DNA from: Ecdyonurus torrentis
Lineage: Eukaryota > Arthropoda > Insecta > Ephemeroptera > Heptageniidae
Reading direction: 5' to 3'
Assembly: GCA_949318235.1 (NCBI GenBank)
Contig: OX439136.1
Span: 156,501 to 220,500, forward strand
DNA length: 64,000 nt
Part shown: piece by piece, positions 1 through 10,770 of the stretch
How the letters are laid out: each line of letters opens with the position of its first letter
Position numbering within the stretch: the first letter of the stretch is position 1
Position numbers and translations under genes: made by a program
Notes under the pieces: generated by a model
Database searches by the model: none
What the model saw: the letters and a program-made list of their open reading frames with translations, nothing else
What the model was told of the DNA's origin: nothing

Positions 1-1352
1 TGCCTTTGTTACAAGAGCAAGCTATAAAATATAAAACGGATGATATAATTTTCCCAACAGTTATGTTTATTTTAGCAGTTAATTTGCTTGCTCATGAATC
101 TTGTAGCATAAGCACCGGGTTTAGATCAAAATACTTTTGTCGCATTTGCTCCGTAAAATTTTTGAAAAATTTCCAAATGAAACACTTGAATTTAGAACAA
201 AGGAATCATTCTTATATAATTTAAACGAACTAGGAAAAAGAAAAAAAGCTGGTAATAAAAAAGTAAAATCTAATTGTGGTGTGTTTAATGACTCTTTTTT
301 TGATAAAATAAAACATTTACATGTTTGTTTTCGTGTGCCTCCTTGTTTAGGCCATGATGTATTCGAATGTATTGTAAGTAATGATCTTGCTCTCATTTTA
401 AATGATTTAATATACAATAAAAAAGCTTTTACACTTAAAATGTTTAACCATAAGTAACAATCTTTTCGTTTTCTTATAGGAAAAAATATATGTGGTCTTT
501 ATAAAAAAGTTTTCAAGTTTTGAAAGGTGCTGCTTCTCAAAACTAGACGATGGTTCGATTTTTTTCATTCATTATTTTTGATTATATTAATCGACTTGAA
601 AATGAAAATGTATGGTTAATGTACTTAAAATTGAAAGAAGTTTTTGAACATATTTGTGCCCCAAAAATATCCTCTAAACAAATATACTTATTACAAACAC
701 AAATTCATGAATATATAGAACTAAGGTCTCAAATTTTCTCTCACGTCCCTCTTAGACCAAAACAGCGTTATTTAACGCATTATCCACAATTAATTGGTTA
801 TTTTGGACCCCTTATTAGATTATGGACCATGAGGTTTAAAAGTTTGGATAGCTATTATAAAAGAATCGCACATGTGTGTGGAAATTTTAAAAATGTAACA
901 AAGTCATTCTCAGATAAAAATCAAAAATATTTTGCATATAAAACTAAAAACCAATCTTATTGCAAAAAAAAGGCCTATTTAATTTTTTGTCAGTGGAAGC
1001 AAAAGGCGTATCTCGTATTTTGTCAGTTATGGCGATAGCGCTCGAGATAGGCCTTTTGCTTACACTGACAAAATACGAGATACGCCTTTTGCTTCCACTG
1101 ACAAAAAACGAGATAGGCCTTTTTTTCGCAACAAGATGAAAACATAATTGCAGCTAAATCAAATATTTTAAATTATAGCAAAAAAATGTTATAAATAATT
1201 TAAATGCCGCTCTTTTAACTTTATTAGAAAATCATGAGTTATTAAATGCAATTGAAACAAACAAAATTATTTTTAATGGGATATCTTATGAAATTGGTAA
1301 TTACATTTTCGTTTCTCGTATTAATTCAAAATTAATCGTTGTAAAAATATAA
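1..1352 (+). pseudogene. 3' part of a 2A/zinc-finger transposon protein (copy 1, truncated by the window edge)
   Basis: Nearly identical to 46490-47846. Open segments in different frames read in order as one protein tail. The first resembles the family's region around an FRSKYFCR stretch. Then comes a part with PPCLGHDVFE, and then the segment from 550 with PLRPKQRYLTHYPQL, FGPLIRLWTMRF and NFKNVTKSF. The tail to the stop at 1350-1352 includes NGISYEIGNYIF. These motifs match a transposon-like protein family I know from arthropods and other invertebrates, in which C2H2 fingers precede a large domain of uncharacterised function. Frameshifts, stops and an inserted hairpin (966-1126) make it a decayed copy. 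The 5' part lies left of the window. The exact superfamily is not certain. Confidence 0.72.
966..1126. mobile_element. Small palindromic MITE inside the transposon ORF (copy 1)
   Basis: Near-perfect inverted repeat. AAAGGCCTATTT at the left mirrors AGATAGGCCTTT at the right, and the arms share GTCAGTGGAAGCAAAAGGCG and its complement. The short centre is GGCGATAGCGCTCGAGAT. The same hairpin sits at the same point in the second copy (47457-47619), so it inserted before the two copies separated. It breaks the reading frame of the host ORF. Confidence 0.8.
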
Positions 1353-1711
1353 AATATATTTTTAAATGATAGTGAAATAATATACATTCTTGTAGAAAAT
1401 TTTGTTACATTTAAATGTTTAATTACAGGCGCACTTATAATCCAAAATGACGAATTTAATAAAAAAAAAGTTAAATAACTATTGATCAACTTAAAGATTA
1501 TTACTAGAGACCGGATTTAATGTTGATTTTTTTGACAAAAATGTCACAAAAAAAGGTGATTTTTTGAGCTAAAAATGTTGGCAAAATGTTGAAAAATGTT
1601 GATTTCTTTGAAAAAATGTTGAAAAATGTTGAAAATGTTGAAAATTATAAAATAGCACAAAAATTGTTTATTTATGCTTCCGCAATGATTACACAAACTT
1701 TTACAATTTTT

Positions 1712-2015
1712 TTTTATGGTTGTTAAATTTCAGAAAAAATAAATGTTAAAAATACATTAAATAATAATAATTGACTTGTAGAAATCCAGGTTTTAAGATA
1801 TTTTTCTATATCTACTAAAATTTTCAGTTTACAATATTTTTCAACGTTTAGATAAAAAGCCCATATCTCTTAAATTCAAATTTTTATCCCAAAGATTTTC
1901 GTTGTTATTCAATGTATAACAACTACCGAAAATACTACTGAATATTTTCAGAGCTCATCGTAGTTGTCAGATGAGGGATTTTTTTTTAATTACCATATAG
2001 GGTATCATGAGTTTA
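1712..2015 (+). repeat. Outer inverted-repeat arm (left) inside the hAT element
   Basis: About 300 bp, reverse complementary to 3733-4022. Both arms share, in opposite orientation, stretches such as CTGACAACTACGATGAGCTC and ATCTACTAAAATTTTCAG. The arms differ by scattered substitutions, so the hairpin is old. Confidence 0.85.
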
Positions 2016-2034
2016 AAAATTTTTTTATTCACTT

Positions 2035-2540
2035 TGTTTTTAATTTTGAGTTAACATTATTACATGCGACGTCATCAAAAAAAAAATAATAATAATAATA
2101 ATTGGCTTATAAAATCTCAAAATTTCGTAATTCAAAATATTTAATGCTCTCTCACCCCCCCCCCTATCTTTTTTATTAATTTTAATCTTCGATTTCATTA
2201 ATAAAACATTTAAAATTTTTGTTTGTTAGCTTTGTCATGCGTTGTCCTGTATGGTGAAAAAAAAAAGTACAAACTTTGATTTTAGTTCAATTTTTTTTTT
2301 CACCATATAGGACAACGCATGACAAAAGCTAACAAACAACAATTTTAATTGTTTTATTAATGAAATCGTAGAATAATTAATGCAAAATATAGGGGAGGGG
2401 GGGGAAGAGCATTTAATATTTTGAATTACGAAATTTTGAGATTTTAATAAGCTAATTATTTTATTTTTATTTTTTTTTATTTTATTTATTTTTTTTTTTG
2501 ATGACGTCGCATGTAATAATGTTAACTCAAAATTAAAAAT
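2035..2540. repeat. Inner palindrome nested in the hAT element
   Basis: Two arms of roughly 220-240 bp meet around 2280. GAGTTAACATTATTACATGC at the left is mirrored at the right. TTAGCTTTGTCATGCGTTGT and its complement flank a short spacer. C-runs at about 2153-2164 face G-runs at about 2393-2404. The whole palindrome lies inside the larger inverted repeat 1712-4022. Confidence 0.85.
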
Positions 2541-3050
2541 AGAGTCCTGCTCAAAAATCCTGCGCAGGATCTTGCAGGAACCCGCAAGATCTTGCAAGAT
2601 TTGGCTTCTTGCAAGATCCTGCGCAAGATCTTGCAAGATCTTGCAATATCTTGCACGGGGTCCTGCAAGATCTTGCAAAACAAATTTTAAAGATTTCTTG
2701 CAGGATCCTGCATGATCTTGCACAGGATCCTGCATAATCTTGCACGGGGTCATGCAAGATCTTGCAAGACAAATTTTATGATCTTCAGTGGGAACGTCTT
2801 GCACAAGATCCTGCCAATCTTGCACAGGATCTTGCAAGAAAAATTAAAATTCCTGTTCAGAACATCTTGCACAGGATCCTATATGATCTTGCACGGGGTC
2901 TTGCAAGATCCTGCAGGACAAATTTAATTTGTCTTGTGCAAGATATTTTTTTGCAAATCCTGTTCAAGATCTTAATATCTTGCGTATCCTGAGATTTTTT
3001 TTGAGAATCTTGTGCTTTCCTGAGCAGGATAAAACGCACCCCTAATTTTT
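2541..3050. repeat. Short-period satellite built on CTTGCAAGATC
   Basis: Dozens of degenerate 10-12 bp units of the form TTGCAAGATC, CTGCACAGGATC or TTGCACGGGGTC run head to tail. The unit is nearly palindromic, so both strands give open frames; the predicted proteins (repeats such as ARSCKILQDL) are artefacts. The array resumes at 3583-3722. Confidence 0.85.
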
Positions 3051-3371
3051 CCACCCCGAATAATAAAAAAAATTAACTCTCAAACAATTATTAAAATAAT
3101 TGTTGGTAGGATAATTATTTTTTTCAATAAGTACTAATTAATGGTGAATTTACAATTAAAAAACCTTATATTTTACAATTATTTTCATTCAATAATTATA
3201 ATTCTTCTATTTTGTAATTAATTTACCCTGGGGTGAACTTTTTGGGGTAGAAATGGGCAAAGTATGTTAGAAAAACATGTTATAACATGTCAATAGCAAT
3301 ATCAAAGTATAAATAGAACATTCAACCATCTATAATACAAGATGTTGTGATGGCAGAATGGTCCAGGGAAC

Positions 3372-3430
3372 TTCTACTCGATCACCGAAGTCAAGCAACG
3401 TCGAGCGTGGCCAATACTAAGATGGGTGTA
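3372..3430 (+). pseudogene. 5S rRNA-like fragment (5S pseudogene or SINE3-type head)
   Basis: CGATCACCGAAGTCAAGCAA, then GTCGAGCGTGG, then ATACTAAGATGGGTG follow the order and spacing of the internal half of animal 5S rRNA (GATC.CCGAAG, A-box region, then TACTTGGATGGGTGACC). Only about 60 bp match; the start and the distal end of the gene are absent or diverged. The fragment sits between satellite blocks inside the hAT element. A chance match is unlikely given three ordered blocks, but function is not implied. Confidence 0.6.
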
Positions 3431-3582
3431 CATCATTAAGAAATCAAATATAAAATTAAATTAAACGTTGTAAAATATGAAAAAAAAAATCAATATTGCT
3501 TTTTATAACATATTTTAGGATTTAAGTTGTCACCCACAGGTGTTCAGCGCTTTTAATTACTAAAAATTTTAATTAATAAATC

Positions 3583-3722
3583 TTGCACAGGATCCTGAGC
3601 AAGATCCTGCGCAAGAAATTTGAAAAAAAATCTTGCAGGATCTTGCAGGGCAAGATTTAAAATCTTGCACAAGATCATGCAAGATCCTGAACAAGATCTT
3701 GTACAGGATTTTTGAGCAGGGA
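3583..3722. repeat. Second block of the TTGCAAGATC satellite
   Basis: Same unit as 2541-3050: TCTTGCACAGGATCCTGAGC followed by similar units. It is separated from the first block by about 530 bp that hold the 5S-like fragment and plain A/T-rich DNA. Confidence 0.8.
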
Positions 3723-3732
3723 AATATAAAAA

Positions 3733-4022
3733 AAAATTAAACTCATGATACCCTATGGTAATTAAAAAAAAAATCCCTCATCTGACAACTACGATGAGCT
3801 CTGAAAATATTCAGTAGTATTTTCGGTAGTTGTTATACATTGAATAACAACGAAAATCTTTGCGATAAAAATTTGAATTTAAGAGATATGGGAAAAATAT
3901 TGTAAACTGAAAATTTTAGTAGATATAGAAAAATATCTTAAAACCTGGATTTTTACAAGTCAATTATTATTATTTAATGTATTTTTAACATTTATTTTTT
4001 CTGAAATTATAGCAAACATCCA
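3733..4022 (-). repeat. Outer inverted-repeat arm (right) inside the hAT element
   Basis: Reverse complement of 1712-2015. It is followed by long T runs at about 4127-4178 and then the right subterminal AATGTTGA cluster. Confidence 0.85.
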
Positions 4023-4382
4023 AAAAAAAAATCAAATTTAATGGCAACTTATTCCAATGTTAAGCTAAGTTATGTAGTAATTTAAAATTTCACCCTAAAA
4101 TTTTGATGTTTTCGTTTTCGTTTTTCGTTTTTTTTTTTTTTTTTTTTTTTTTTCGTTTTTTTTTTTTTTTTTTTTTTTGATGCAATATTATGAAAATGTT
4201 GATAAATGTTGAAAAATGTTGCAAAAACATTAAAAATGTTGAAAATATTGAAAAATGTTGAAAATGTTGAAAGTAAATGGGTATTAAACGACTAAAAATT
4301 GCGCAATTCGCACTCATTTTTCATTAAAAGTGACCTAAATATGACAGAAAAAAATGTTGAAAAACTTTAAATCCGGTCTCTA

Positions 4383-4583
4383 ATTATTACCCACTATCAT
4401 TTTACAAGATAAAAAATTATTAACATTTTAATTTAGAACATGCAATTTTTGATAATTAGCTTTTTTATATAAATCTTTAACGCGTAATTGAAGTTAACTA
4501 ATATAAAAATTGTATGGGTACTATTTGCTTCAGTTTAATTCATATGTTTTACCATGCTGTATTGATAGCTGCTGACTGTACAT
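4383..4583 (+). other. Continuation of the 2A/zinc-finger element 3' flank (copy 1)
   Basis: Resumes the sequence interrupted at 1504 and matches 47990-48192, ending at GATAGCTGCTGACTG.ACATAT in both copies. Beyond this point the two copies have no similarity, so this is probably the right end of the duplicated element. Confidence 0.75.
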
Positions 4584-4646
4584 ATCGTAAAACTGTTCCG
4601 TGACGTATCGTACCGCTAAACTGTAAACTATTTTGTGCGAAAGTTA

Positions 4647-4704
<58 letters not shown>

Positions 4705-4710
4705 ATGTAC
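4584..4710. repeat. Dispersed repeat fragment with TA microsatellite (copy 1)
   Basis: GTAAAACTGTTCCGTGACGT followed by about 45 more matching bases and then a (TA)n run. The same arrangement recurs at 50751-50932, so the unique part and the microsatellite form one dispersed unit. Confidence 0.7.
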
Positions 4711-5066
4711 AGGTAAAATCTTGTAGAGATGTTCCAAGTCAAAAAAAGTCGATTATCTTTTTTTTACCTAATCGCCCAAACAATTTCCACCTGATTTATG
4801 TACCCCACTTTGCCCACTTTGCTAGAACTGTTGTTGCCAACTTGAGCAATTCGACTGTCATAAATGTTATATTTTTATTATAATTTTTTCAACACTTACA
4901 GAAATGAATTTAAATGATTGTTTTATACTTAAATGTTTATATTACTTATTTTGTTGCCTTTTTTGTTTCAATAAATTTTTTTACCAAAAAAAAGCTTTTA
5001 TAATTTAGGCTTCATCTACAAAAGTTGGTACACTTTTTTTTTAGAAACAAATCATTGTAAATAAAC
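4711..5066. other. A/T-rich intergenic DNA
   Basis: Apart from polyadenylation-like AATAAA strings (about 4971), I see nothing that supports a gene or repeat here. Confidence 0.4.
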
Positions 5067-6614
5067 ATGGCTGTCTCTGGGAAACAAAAAAATAACTCCG
5101 CTCGGTTAAAAAATATATTTATGAGTAAAATATAGATTGACAAGTGTATTGTAATAAATTTTAAATTTCTGCTTTGATTTAGTGATGAAAGTGGTTTGTT
5201 TAAAATTAATTGGGAGAGAGGGAAATTTACAAATAAAGGCTCAAAAGTTCAGAGTCTTTTGTCTCGTGAACTGAGAGCTCGCCTCAAAGTTGTATACCAG
5301 TTCTGCAACAACGAAGCAGAAAATGGCCTGCAAATTCCTCTGAATAAACCAGAAGATCGAGCAGCAGCACTGTTTGGTGTAAGTTGTATTAAATTTTTAT
5401 TTTTATAAATTTTTATTTTTTTTATTATTATTATTATTTTTTGCGTGTTTTTATACAATTTTTTTTTCAATGCTTTGTTGCCACTTGCAATATTGCTTTG
5501 TTTTATGCTGTATAGTAAAATTAATATTTATATTGCGTGATTTAAATATGCAATGCATACCATTTCTATTAGTATTACATTTTATGTGATATGTTGTTTG
5601 CAGATCAATTTGCGAACTTTGCGTGCACATATTAAACTCGGCGATGATGTACCCACTCCAGGTCGAAAACTTAAACGAAAGCGAAGTGCTACAGGAGATG
5701 GTGTTGACAGCTTTACTAGAACTGCTATCACCAATATTATCTACAATAGTTACGGAGATGGTAAATAAAACTTACTCAAATTATATATATATTAATATAG
5801 CATTTACTATTTTTCAATATTTATATTATTATAATATTATCTCTCTTTCTCTCTCTCTCGCACGCGCGCGCGCACTATATATATATATATATAATATTTT
5901 TGACATACAATTTATTGTTATAATAAAAATCTGCCTATTATTTTAGGAACCACTCCAGATACAACCACTTTACTAACACAAGCAAAAAAGGAGCTTGGAT
6001 ATACTGGCGGAATTCAGTCACTGAGGCGGCTTTTGCAAGAATTGAGTTTTTTCTGGGGGAAAAATGATAATAGACGGGGACTTCAAAATCTGCCTGATGT
6101 TAGGAGGAAAGTTGCAGACTTTCTTCGATTATACATTGAAAATCTTAACTGTCCCAACCCAAAGCCCTTAGTATTTTTAGATGAAACATGGATTTTTCTT
6201 TATGGAAATGGTATCTTTATGTGGATGGACAAAACACCTAAAACATGTAAAAATTTGAAAGGCAGTGTAGGAAAACGGTTCATTATTTTACATGCTGGGG
6301 GGTGGAAGAGTTGGATCAAAAACTGCGAATTAATGTTTGGATCAAAAACTAAAAGTGGGGGCTACCACGATGAAATGAATGGAGATAATTTTATGCAATG
6401 GATTCAGACACAGCTCATACCAAATTTAGAAGAAGAATCTATTATTGTCATGGATAATGCTCCGTATCACAGCATGATTTTGCAGTGGTTCGAAGCTCAC
6501 GCAATCACACTACCCCCACCAACAGAAGGAAAAAAGAAACACACAGTGAAAGAACTGCTGTGTATTGCTAAAGATCATTTCACTGAACGTGAATACAACA
6601 CGAATAGAATAAAA

Positions 6615-8607
6615 ACCATAATTTATGCTGCAGAGCATTATTACTACGCTTCTATAGTATAAATTGTGCTAAAACGGAATTTAACAATCGTTGTGCTGCG
6701 TAGTATAAATTATTATGCTAGCAAGCAGCATAAATAATTGTGCTGGCTAATTGTGCCATATTAGCACAATATTTATACAAATATTTACCATTAGCAAGAT
6801 GGCGGCTCATGAACCATATCATACTTTATTACAATCATATATAGCTACTTAGACATTAAAATGTGTTAAATTTCTTTTATTTACAATAAATGAAGTTGCA
6901 TCTAGCCACAGATGCAAAAAGTTTTAAACTTTTCGTGAGAAATCCGCCAATATAATTTATGCGCGTGACGTCACTAAAAAACAAGGGAATCGAGCAGCTG
7001 CGAGAAAAAAACATGTGCTCAAGTAAACAAAAAGTCAGCAGTGATTTTTATCATTTTATTCTAGATTATTGGAGTTTAATTGAAATAGTTTTGTGTAATT
7101 TACCATCCTAAATGTATATTTATTGGACAAATGTATTGTGATTTTTCAAAATTGCTTTGCACGTGAAATACAAGTGATTGTAGTTTGCTCATGGTGGACC
7201 GACAAGCTCCAGCATTGCATTCGTCTTTATTGTGGAAGGTAAGGAAATTATTTTATTATGTCATGATAAGTCATTGCAATATACTTAATTGTTATTAATG
7301 TGTGTTTTCATTATTTTAACGACCCAAAATAACGAGGAAAACAAATTTAAATATGTCCTAGAGTTTCACAGTTTGTTTTATATACAAATTGTAGTGTGCG
7401 AATATCATAATAATGTATTTTGATTTTGATTCAAAAATGATTATATTATTTTTCATTACAGAGTTCCAATGAAACGATGACCTGTATAAGATATGAATCA
7501 ACTGATTTACCAGGTTGGTGAACATCATGAAAAGTTTGGGAGACAAAACAGCGAGGTCAAAAACGCAATACTGTCATTTTTGCATCCATGTTTACACCCA
7601 TCACACGAATGACATTTTTAATTACTTTGGATAATGTCATAGTAAATATGAATCCTACGTAATTAATAGTTCCCCTTATCTTTCACTTTATACATGTAAG
7701 TGTTTTGCAGTTTTTATTATAAAATATTATGAATATTATGAATATATTATAAAAATATCAACAGAAAAAAAAATAAAGCAAATAATGCTCCCATAATGTT
7801 TTCATTATTTCTTTCTCCAAAATAAAAATATTTAATGATACCACTACGTATTATTAAGATATATTAGATATATTTAACAAATTACTCTTCAACTTTTTGC
7901 CAACCTGTTTATTTCTGTATTATTATTATGTTTTAAGTATTAAGGCAAAGTATAAAATAATTCTTAGCTATTGACTGATGAGATAAATTTAACATTTTTT
8001 TTTCTATAATATAGTCCTTTTAAAATTCATTATTATTTCTTTTTTGAATTATTCATTTGAAATAAACTATATTATGCAGTTTAAATTGGATCATATAAAA
8101 AAATCTACGCCATATTTAAGCACTAAATAACTTGAACTGGTCTGGGAAACTGGCTCATGGTGCCACTTTAAAAAAAAAATTTTTTGAGATTATGGTATTA
8201 CTATGATAATTTACAGATTATTATTTTTTTCACGTTCACAAAATAATAATGTTAGTACACTAAATATAACAAAATTAAAAAAGTTTAAATTAAATAGCCA
8301 AAAACCATATTTGTTATGTGCTGAGCGATGTTCTTTATTGCTTCAATATGGCGTCAAAGCGCAATCTGTATGACGTCATTTGCATTAACTCTGTATAAGC
8401 TAATTTTGATGTATAAGCCTACTGCGCATGCGCAAATCACCAGCATAATTATTATTATCTTGCGTGCAACAATTATGCTAGTCAGAATAAATATGGTTTA
8501 CCGCAGCACAACATTATGCTAGTACACCAGCACAATGAATTGTGCAATGAGCAAAGTGAATTGTGCTGTATAGAACACTGATTTTGCTCTGTGGTATAAA
8601 TTATGGT
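6615..8607. mobile_element. About 2-kb insertion with inverted CCATAATTTAT ends
   Basis: It begins ACCATAATTTAT.CYRCAGAG at 6615 and ends with the inverse (CTCTGTGGTATAAATTATGG) near 8607, between two parts of the transposase core. Both ends are crowded with short GCATAAT and GCACAAT motifs: 6616-6775 left, and about 8425-8640 right. No clear target duplication was found, and another 58 bp with the same motifs lies outside the right end. The middle (6830-8300) is plain A/T-rich DNA without an ORF of note. An intron carrying the insertion is an alternative to direct insertion in an exon. Confidence 0.65.
8315..8395. repeat. Degraded right half of the AGGGTGTATGC MITE
   Basis: GCTGAGCGATGTT, CAATATGGCGTCAAAGCGC and TATGACGTCAT keep the order of the right half of the MITE family at 58176-58485. 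The terminal repeat itself is lost. Confidence 0.45.
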
Positions 8608-8808
8608 AATCGGCATAAATTATGCTGAAATGTTGCTAGCATAATCAATTATGACTTTTGTTTTTTCCGTGAAGGTGGACAAATTATTAGAACAGCATGG
8701 GCATAGAGTACTACGGTTTCCTCCTTACCACTGCCAATACAACCCCATCAAAAATGTGTGGGGTATTTGCAAACCATACTTCAATAAGAACGTCGGGTTA
8801 AACAACAA

Positions 8809-9182
8809 GTAAGTTTAATTTTTTTTCTCATCTCTACACTTACATCAAAAAATAAGGTGAAAGGATTCTTTTTTAAAAATTTAAAGTGGTTAAAAAATTG
8901 CATGTTTTATTATTATAGCCCCCTGATTTTATGTTTAATAATTTCAATATAATTATTTATAAATTTTTAACAAAACAAAATCAAAATAATTAAAACATAA
9001 ATTGTGAAAATAATTACATTATTTCCCTCCCTCATTCTCCCCGTTTTTTTACTTGAAATTATTATTTAAATAATTTGATTACAAAAAAGTATGTAAAACT
9101 ATATTAAAAAGTAATAAAAATTATTTGTACATTATTTTTGAAATAAGAGTTTTACATTTTTAATTTTTTTATTTTTTATATA
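8809..9182. other. A/T-rich DNA after the last recognisable transposase exon
   Basis: It starts with a strong splice donor (GTAAGT). No downstream exon with transposase similarity could be identified. A pyrimidine tract ending in ATATAAG at 9183 could be an acceptor. Confidence 0.4.
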
Positions 9183-9192
9183 AGTTTGAGCT

Positions 9193-9438
9193 GGCTTATG
9201 TCGGGGCCTGCCCCCAACTAAAAACAGCGTTGAAATTAGTAACAGTACAGTAAATAATTTGGTACATCCAAGAGCAAATAATGTCACTAAGGTTAACTTC
9301 TCATTAAATCTGCCCGATGCAAAAATATTACGGATACCGCTTCAAGAAATCAAAAATAGAGATTATAATGCAAATACTTCAGTAAACCAAAATATTGGAT
9401 CATCTTCTCTGACAAGGAAAAAACTATTTCCTCCATAA
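9193..9438 (+). pseudogene. Unrecognised coding-like remnant
   Basis: One frame stays open for about 80 codons to a TAA at 9436-9438. It reads, among others, NNLVHPRANNVTKVNFSLN and later GSSSLTRKKLFPP. Its base composition is less A/T-biased than the neighbours, and it is rich in Asn, Ser and Thr. No Met start is present and no family is recognised. It might be the last exon of a gene whose acceptor lies near 9184, or just a chance frame. Confidence 0.3.
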
Positions 9439-10770
9439 CTCAATTTACCTCTAATCAATAAGAATCTCTATCAATGTGTACATGATCGGCTTTTAATTTT
9501 CACGTAAAAATATAATCATTTTTTAAAAAGCATTATATGTTTTTTGTTTAAATGTAATGCTGCTCACCTTTCTTTATTTTTATGTATATTATACTTTTGT
9601 ACGGATATTTCTATTTGAGGACAGGACTATTAAAAAAATTCATATTTTACTACTAATGTTTAGTATACTGCTTAAAGGAAAAAATTATATTATTTAGTAA
9701 AGATTCAGAAGATCTCATAAATATTTACTATATTTATATATATATGTGCTAATATGTGCTATTTTTATTATTATTGTTCGTAAAATGGATTTTTTAATTA
9801 TACCATAATTTATTATATTTATTTACACTTCAAACAAAAATTAAACAATTTATTCTGTTATATTGTAAAACATTATAGTATATATATATGTAATAAAAAA
9901 TTAATACTCTTGCTGAAATTTCGCGATGTTTTTTCAGTGTATAATTAATTTTTGGTGATGGTTTTTGTATATTAATATTTTAAATACCGTAAATAATATT
10001 TGTTTACCATTAATATAACATTATCTGTGACTAACATAGTTTCAAATTATATAATATATGAAATTTTAAAAAAAATGTATAATATATTAATTATTAATTA
10101 CAATAGTTATATATTATATAATTATGCCATATTATTATTTTTAATATATAGGCACATACAAGACTGGCGGTATTTTTATTGTGATCCTATTTTTTTTACT
10201 ATGTGTAATATGAAATATAAATTATATATATTTACTTATATTTATTTATATTTATGTTGTATAAAAAAAGTAATAAAAACTGAAGTTGAGTGTTGAAATT
10301 TCATTATAAATTACCAACCTATAAATAATATTATATTAAAGAAATAGTTTCCATATATACGCCTAAATTATTTACGTATTGTTAATTTATTGTGTTTTTT
10401 CTATTTTTTTCCCTCTTTAATACGGATAATTTTAATATATTAAAGAATAATAACAAGAAAGCCAAAACGATTTCATTAAGGTAATTTTTTAAAAAAAATA
10501 TTCATTTGAACGTTTGCTATATAATTTTTTTATATATTAAATTTCACAAATACATTCTATTAGGTTTTTTTTAACGTTAATAATTGATCTAAAAAATAAT
10601 GATTGATTTCAATCGGCAAATGTAGCGTAGATAACGATATGTGTGTAAAAAAGATACGCTGGGTGAGTAATTTTTTTGAATTTTGCCTCTCTTTTGATAA
10701 ACAGCTACTTTGGGCAATTTTTTACATAATCGATTTATCGCCCACATCTTTACCTGGAAGGAACTGTATA
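9439..10770. other. Very A/T-rich DNA without recognised features
   Basis: Long stretches of A and T only, short TA runs, and several poly-A and poly-T tracts. The open frame at 10000-10296 encodes a low-complexity Ile/Tyr/Asn peptide, as expected from composition alone. Confidence 0.5.

Larger units (their letters stand above)
1505..4382. mobile_element. hAT-like non-autonomous element with 8-bp target-site duplication
   Basis: The ends are inverted: TAGAGACCGGATTTAA at 1505 and its complement ending at 4382. An identical 8-bp duplication, ATTATTAC, lies at 1497-1504 and 4383-4390. The paralog at 47990-47997 carries a single ATTATTAC with no insertion, which gives an empty site. TAGAG-type ends with 8-bp duplications are typical of hAT elements. 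Direct AATGTTGA motifs cluster near both ends (about 1575-1640 and 4190-4275), as subterminal repeats do. No transposase is visible; the contents are palindromes, a satellite and A/T runs. Confidence 0.88.
5067..8808 (+). pseudogene. Intron-containing IS630/Tc1-like transposase gene, inactivated
   Basis: A spliced reading frame is recoverable. A possible first exon is 5067-5103, and its fit is weak. Better exons are 5183-5378 (ends at GGT|GTAAGT), 5604-5760 (preceded by TTTGCAG, ends at G|GTAAAT), 5947 to about 6615, and about 8666 to 8808 (ends at AA|GTAAGT). Across the first two junctions the frame reads LFG|INLRTLRAHI and GD|GTTPD without a break. The encoded protein has an N-terminal helix-turn-helix-like region, then the DDE core with FLDETWIF (first Asp), GKRFIILHAG, GGYHDEMNGDNF, SIIVMDNAPYHS (second Asp) and FPPYHCQYNPIKNVW. 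In this family the last motif is NPIE; here it is NPIK, so the third acidic residue is lost. About 2 kb of foreign DNA splits the core before that motif. Confidence 0.82.

Noticed and set aside
2235..3054. Overlapping frames with ARSCKILQDL-type repeats
   Set aside because: The satellite unit is nearly palindromic and free of stops in several frames; openness on both strands argues against coding.
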